From Chrysoporthe austroafricana (lineage: Eukaryota; Ascomycota; Sordariomycetes; Diaporthales; Cryphonectriaceae): a stretch of DNA of 64,000 nucleotides. A model generated the notes under the pieces. The model did no database searches. It was not told where the DNA came from and worked only from the letters and a program-made list of their open reading frames with translations. The position numbers and the translations under genes are program-made. Of this stretch, positions 59,195 through 64,000 are shown piece after piece (the first letter of the stretch is position 1; every line of letters begins with the position of its first letter). The stretch covers positions 558,001 to 622,000 of the forward strand of contig JYIP02000003.1 in assembly GCA_001051155.2 (NCBI GenBank), read 5' to 3'.

Positions 59195-61629
59195 TCACCC
59201 TATGCATGACCACTTCGACTTCAGTTGCGAGACCTCGTCCTTGCAGATGTTCCAGGTCTTCCGGGGCAGCGAGGCGGACCGATGGGGTTCGTCAGTCAGC
59301 TTCTTCTCGATCTTGACCAGCAGCATGCCGTCGCTGTTGTAGCCCTCATCAGTCTTGAGCTTGATCAGCCTGTACCCCTCCTGCAGCCTGTCCAACCTGA
59401 TGCAGGCCCAGGCTGTTCGATCCGGCCAGCCGCGGCGGCAATGCTCGACGTGGAATCTACAGGGCGAGGTCAGCGGATGCGGGCGGTCTGTAGGCGTTGG
59501 GAAATGGCTTGCTTACCTTACAAAGCTCACTTCCTCCACCACGTGGTGTATATTGGAAAAGTGAAGCTTTGAGCCGCTGGAACCCCAGTCGGGCTGTTCC
59601 GTCCGGGCCGGCCTGGTCTTTCGAGAGATGTCATCCCTTGAGATGTTCTTCTTGGGATTCCTCTCGGCGGCGCTCTCGACGTGCAGGAAGCAGGTGACCC
59701 GTGGGCGGAAACCTACCGCCTCCGCCGCGTTGACATTTACCCTCATCGTGCTCCCGCTGTCTTCCGAATTTGGCGTTGGTATGTGCTGCCCCGCCAGCAC
59801 CGTGATGCTCAGGTCCATCTTCTTCCCCACGACGTCTGCCTGACAGTGCGCATTGGTCTCAGTGCTCCGGTAGCCGGGCGGCTTGAGCACCCAGCCCTGC
59901 TCGTGGTCGAACATGGCGTCGTTGAGCTCCATCGCCGTGTCCCAGACCTGCCAGTTCAGCGCCACCATCTGCACCCCCTTCCTCCAGAACAGGGTGGGGT
60001 AGTTCGGGTTGGATGATAGGAAGGATAACAGGCTCTCGGGGAAACTCCGCGCGAGGAAACCCCTGTTGTGCTTGAACAGGTCGTTGTGTTCGGTCCGGTG
60101 GAGCGTCTTGAGCTTCTCCTCGCCGAACGAGTAGACGTGCGCCGGCTTCTTGGCGTCCTCCAGGCCGAAGGACGTGAAATGCCCCGGGCTGTACATGTAG
60201 ACGGCAAGCTTCTTGAGAGCGTCGCAGATAAACTTCTTTGGGGTTTCCTTCTGACGATACTGCGCCTCCCCGTGCCTGGCCTTGCCGTTCTGTGAGGTGC
60301 CGCAGTCCGATGCCTCGCTGCCTTTGAGTGTACTTCCGCCGTCAGTGTCGCTGGCAGTCGCTGCCGGATGACCAATCTGTGACCCCGTCTTGACCTTGAT
60401 GAGGATCTTGTTCTTCAAGTCCTTCAGTGCCGGTTGCTTCTCTTCGGGGTTACAATTCGGCAGGTACTCGTCCAACAGGAGATCGCCCCACTCGTCCCTC
60501 ATGATCTCCACCATCTTCTCCTGTTGGGGGCCGTCGGCGTGTACCTCGAGGCTGATGATCACCGGTAGGTCATTGCCGTGGGTGAACGCCGACTCCCTGA
60601 TGGTCTGGCACACCGTCCGGAAGGGTATGGCCTCGTGCAGGGTGACGTCGCCAGCGTAGGTTTCATACGCGTGGCATACCCTGGGTTCCCGCCTCAACAT
60701 TGAGGCTATCGTGGACTCCGAGTCCATCATCTCGAACATCGCCCTGGCCCTCGCCGGAGGTTTCGCCTTGAACGATGCCTCGCTCTTTTTTGACTTCAGG
60801 CTCTTCGGAAAAGTCATGCTGCGAGTGACTTGAAAACTGTCCCTCATCCAGGAGACCATGGACGAGAAAGACCAGTGCTTGCCTTGTCGGCTGTGGGTGG
60901 ACTTGGTCTTGGCTGGCGTTGGGCCTTCCATGTCCTCGTCCGCATCGAGTCCGTTCCACACATCGATCTCGACACATCTGCATCCGCTCTCGAGGACCTA
61001 AGAATGGTCAGCTTGCTTCACCTACACGTATCACTGATCATGCAGGGTCAGGACTGGATGTTCCCTCCCCGCCCCTCCCCCCGGCTCCCACTCACCTTTT
61101 TGTACTGCAGAGCCTTGGCCTCTCCAGTAATTTGGTTGCCATCTTCAATGTACGTGTTGTGACTACTGCTGATGAAGTAGTTCGAGATTGGCTTGTCCAG
61201 GTCCTTGTCCTCAAGGTGGATCGGCCGTTTCGCGGCGCTGTACTCAGTCCACCAGAAGTGCTCGAACTGCTCAAAGGTGAAAGTGACGGGCTTCTCCGAG
61301 AGCGACCAGGATGGCGGTTTCTTGTCGCGCTGCACGTCTCTGATGAAGCTCTCGAACCTGTCTCTCGACAGCGCCTCCTCGCCAGGCCCCTTGAGGTCCT
61401 CGTAGAGCCTCCGCAGGTGTCCCGTGACACTCTCCACGACGGGGTGGAGGCCTGCCGGTGACATGCACTTGTCCAGAGTGTGGCCCCTCCTGAGGACATG
61501 CGACGTCCCGAAGCGGGTGATGGTGGTGTATAGCGGCGACCCGGCCACGCGACTCTTGTGTACTCCAAACGTGGGCATCCGGTGGCGTATATGCCGGCGC
61601 CGGCGGCGTCGGTCCATGCAGGGCGGCAT
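59195..61629 (-). CDS. phosphoinositide-specific phospholipase C
   Basis: Three exons: 61629-61096, 60997-59517 and 59456-59195. They encode 758 aa if the first Met is used. After a basic N-terminus and an EF-hand-like region (about 60-135), the PI-PLC X domain starts. SSSHNTY gives catalytic His157, CRCVEIDVW the metal-binding Glu188/Asp190, PRVCHAYET the second His (about 287) and SLEVHAD a further Glu (about 329). The Y domain (VYMYSPGHFTSFG, SFPES, NPNYPTLFWRKGVQMVALNWQVWD, NDAMF, GWVLKP) and a C2 domain (DLSITVLAGQHIP onward) follow. The enzyme hydrolyses PIP2 to IP3 and diacylglycerol in a Ca2+-dependent way at the plasma membrane. About 90 residues of Lys/Ser-rich sequence are inserted between the metal site and the second His, and another Ser/Thr/Gly-rich linker lies between X and Y. 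The true start is uncertain; MPTF, 18 codons in, or an upstream exon are alternatives. Confidence 0.93.
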
Positions 61630-63047
61630 CCTGAAGGAGCAAACTGGAAGGGGCTGGCCACACGGCCGACCCGTCAGTGACTCGGTGGATCGCCCTCTGG
61701 GTCTGGTGTCTGGTGTCTGGTGTCTCTCTCACGGGCAGGACTAGATAGGTATCCTGAGCGCGACTTGGTGTGTTGGACAGCTGCGGGAGGAGCTTCGCGG
61801 AGTTGGATGAGGGATAGAGGTGAAGAAAAGAGGACGAGAAAAAGACGTGAAGATCAACTCGAGGTCGTAGGAGCTCTAAGTCTGGAATGCTTAGCTCCAC
61901 GTGTGGTCAGCACTAGCACCGGGCAACGTCGAGGCTTGTGCACTGCAGCAGCCCGCAGGGGCTCTGTTCAGCTGAGCCTCAACGATAGTGCCTCTTGCTT
62001 ACCCCGGACGGCATCTTGGTGGATGTTCGGGGGAGACAGCGTGACAGGCTGTGGTATCACGGGCAGCGTCTCGTTCCAGAGCTCGGCGGCCAAGACCCTG
62101 GCCCTGATGCGGCTATTGCCCGTCCACGCGCGGCAACGTGCACCGAGGCCCCTCGAGTTTTCAGTGGTAAGGTAAACGGGGCGCACGAGAAAGAGAAGAG
62201 ACGCAGGCGCCATCCAAGCTGTACTACTGAGTACTATGATACCATGGTACGATCGAGAATCGGCTTGGCAGGCGTGGGATGGGGCCGGGGCGACGCTCCG
62301 CTGGCCAGAGAGATCGGCCGTGGTGGCTGGTCAGACCAATAGAGGGCTGCTACGCCGCCGACCCGCAGTAGCACCGCGGGCAGAGCTGAACTCGCCTGCG
62401 TCCCAAGTCGGCAGTGAGGAGCAAATCCTGACCCAAACGGTGCCGAGGCAGAGATTGCGCCCCTCCAGCGGCTGGAGAAGGGCATCCAGACGCACCAGGC
62501 AGCCAGCCTGTGAGGCTGTGGTGGTGTGACTCTATGTGGTGGTGTGACTCTATATGCTGGCGAATAGAGAGACCCGGAGCCTCGACGTGCTCAATCCTCA
62601 ATGGTCTGCGGTGAGACCGAGGAGGCTGTGAAGCGGCCAGAGGCACGACGACAGCCTTATTTTTTGAAAAGGAGATGACGTCGCGCCTTACCATCCATAT
62701 CCATTGCTTGCCATGCGGCCCCGAGCCCCTTTCTGCCCGGAATGCTCTGATGGGGGACGACGTCTCCCAGCTCCCAACGGAAGCGAGCAGCTGAAAAAGA
62801 AGCGACAGGGCCACTGGACAACGGGTTATCAACCTCTCGTCAGTTATCTATCGGGCTGGTCCCCACCATGCTGATCTGGGTTATCGAGGTTTCTTATCGC
62901 CATTGGTGGATCCCAGCCCTTGGATGTTGTGGTGGATGGGAGCGAGTTGCCAGACATTCAGGCGGAGTGCTAATCTTTCTGCACCGGGTTTTGCTTACCT
63001 CACCACGCTGTCCTTGGCAAATTAGGCTTAGCGTATCATCTCAGTCT
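61630..63047. other. PLC promoter side and spacer
   Basis: No supported gene. Short direct repeats occur (for example TCTGGTGTCTGG near 61705-61725, and a TGTGGTGGTGTGACTCTAT duplication near 62517-62553). Confidence 0.45.
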
Positions 63048-63402
63048 CTACTTAGTAGGGGGAGCTTGGTGGTCGTCTTGGTCCTCGTCGATGGGTTGCA
63101 ACTCCAGGGTTTTGTCGGGGACATGGCTCGCCGCAGGCACAAGAGGATATGCGGTTTCGGCGAGGACGAGATTGACCTTTATAGCTTCAAATATCTCGCG
63201 CTAGCTCACTTTCGAGGGGCAATCTCGTCGTAGATGTTGCTGTAGCGGCCAGGGGAAGCAGTGTCGTGATGGTGTTGAGAGACGTTCTTGGCGGCTTGTT
63301 CTTGTGACCTGCACCGATGTGGGTCATAACACAATATTACGGGATTAACGACAATGAAAGACGACGAACGGGACGAACTAACGATGGATTGAAATTGAAC
63401 AT
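63048..63402 (-). CDS. candidate micro-gene, 40 aa or longer
   Basis: On the minus strand an ATG at 63402 opens a 20-nt exon, followed by a 74-nt intron (GTTAGT...GGTGCAG) and an exon 63308-63206. The 40-residue product ends HDTASPGRYSNIYDEIAPRK. The second exon uses the optimal codons of highly expressed fungal genes (AAG, AAC, TAC, ATC, GAC), which argues strongly for real coding. The stop overlaps a good donor (AAA/GTGAGC). Beyond it, up to 63048, lies another strongly biased frame ending VPDKTLELQPIDEDQDDHQ and a short tail. The two could be joined through a rare GAG acceptor, giving a longer acidic C-terminus. No family is recognised. A TATA-like TGTATAAG precedes the ATG closely. Either the exon set or the start may change. 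Confidence 0.42.
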
Positions 63403-63644
63403 CTTATACAGTATCTAAGTTAGCCGTACTAGAAAGGTTCTCCTCCATACAACATCAATTTTACGTTAGACTGGCCTGGCTACCAGACGCCCTTTTACTA
63501 GTACCTCTAATATATGAATAATCTATAACCTAGAATGACTTCTAATAGACAAACTCCCCGGTATGCAATGTATGTTGTGGCTCTACTTATTGGAAGATGG
63601 CCAATTCCGTACCACAAACCAAGCATTGAACCAGCTATCAATGG
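63403..63644. other. short spacer
   Basis: AT-rich; should include the 3' UTR of the glycosyltransferase. No gene seen. Confidence 0.5.
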
Positions 63645-64000
63645 TTATAGAGGAGGTTCGCCACCCTTGTCGTTTTTCCAACTACCCGCATAATGGTGCT
63701 CGACCAATGGAGGAGGGAAGGTGGCGGTGATCGCCTCATCGTAGAAATTCATAGACCGGGAGAATGCGTACCCCGGTAAGATCAGAACATCGCCCACAAG
63801 CTTGGGCTCGACAAGGAACCACGAACCTTCCTCTACAGCTCGAAACTCGTCGTCAGACATGTTCATCTCCTGCTGCAGGCTCTGGAAGATGCTCCTTGTC
63901 ATCCTCCTCGGTCCACAGAAGGTGACGATGTCTCCCATCATAGGCGGTGTGGCTGTGATCCCGGCCACGTCGACGCCGTTATCTCTTGCAACGTCTTGCA
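63645..64000 (-). CDS. glycosyltransferase family 32 (Och1-like), C-terminal part
   Basis: The frame is open from the right edge of the window to a stop at 63645; 118 residues are visible and the rest lies beyond 64000. The sequence contains GPRRMTRSIFQSL, LPGYAFSRSMNFYDEA, and the C-terminal HHYAGSWKNDKGGE. A conserved HH-x-GSWK block near the end is characteristic of DXD-containing GT32 enzymes such as the Och1-type alpha-1,6-mannosyltransferases of the Golgi. The DXD motif and the N-terminal membrane anchor are outside the window. The donor and acceptor cannot be told from this fragment. The family call is from motif memory and is moderate in confidence; the coding call itself is strong. 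Confidence 0.7.
   Translation of the reverse strand, partial: QDVARDNGVDVAGITATPPMMGDIVTFCGPRRMTRSIFQSLQQEMNMSDDEFRAVEEGSWFLVEPKLVGDVLILPGYAFSRSMNFYDEAITATFPPPLVEHHYAGSWKNDKGGEPPL

Noticed and set aside
1..64000. CRISPR arrays, bacterial operons, ribosome binding sites
   Set aside because: The genome is eukaryotic (spliced genes, Pol III tRNA with intron); the regular repeats seen are microsatellites or protein-coding modules.

Overview
This window is nuclear DNA of a filamentous ascomycete (Pezizomycotina, probably Sordariomycetes). The genes carry short GT-AG introns of about 50-145 nt. The protein families are fungal: a Rtt106 histone chaperone, a Vps4-associated Vfa1, a fungal rhodopsin-like membrane protein, a fungal C2H2 protein, Yvh1 and an Och1-like glycosyltransferase. 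Coding exons are GC-rich at third positions. No bacterial operon structure is present. Species cannot be fixed from the sequence alone.

Layout. 0-4.5 kb: one weak small ORF, an intron-containing tRNA-Pro, and a frameshifted Ty3/gypsy pol relic beside it. 4.5-15.2 kb: mitochondrial calcium uniporter (minus), FAD-linked BBE-like oxidoreductase (minus), a seven-exon rhodopsin-like membrane protein (plus), a candidate 57-aa membrane protein (plus), and VFA1 (plus). 15.2-33.4 kb: a long gene-poor block with low-complexity GC-rich DNA, microsatellites, GTAC-rich islets and a few exon-like remnants. 33.5-42.1 kb: a C2H2 zinc-finger gene, a region of broken protein-like frames behind it, and YVH1. 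42.1-52.7 kb: mostly intergenic, with an Arg/Ser-rich gene and a newly assembled two-exon gene for a secreted repeat protein with Kex2-type sites. 52.7-64 kb: a housekeeping-dense block with ARG4, RTT106, an aldo-keto reductase, a phosphoinositide-specific phospholipase C, a candidate micro-gene, and the C-terminal end of a GT32 glycosyltransferase that runs off the window.

No metabolic cluster is evident; the genes are mainly unlinked housekeeping functions. MCU and PLC both belong to calcium signalling but lie more than 50 kb apart, so no functional linkage is claimed. The most unusual item is the 209-aa repeat protein at 48954-49652 (minus). It has a signal peptide, three copies of a Lys/Asn plus poly-Ala module, and each module ends in a dibasic site followed by a conserved short peptide. 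That is the architecture of a Kex2-processed repeat protein (peptide precursor). Splice junctions were inferred by hand from donor/acceptor motifs, reading frame and family similarity remembered from training; no search was run.
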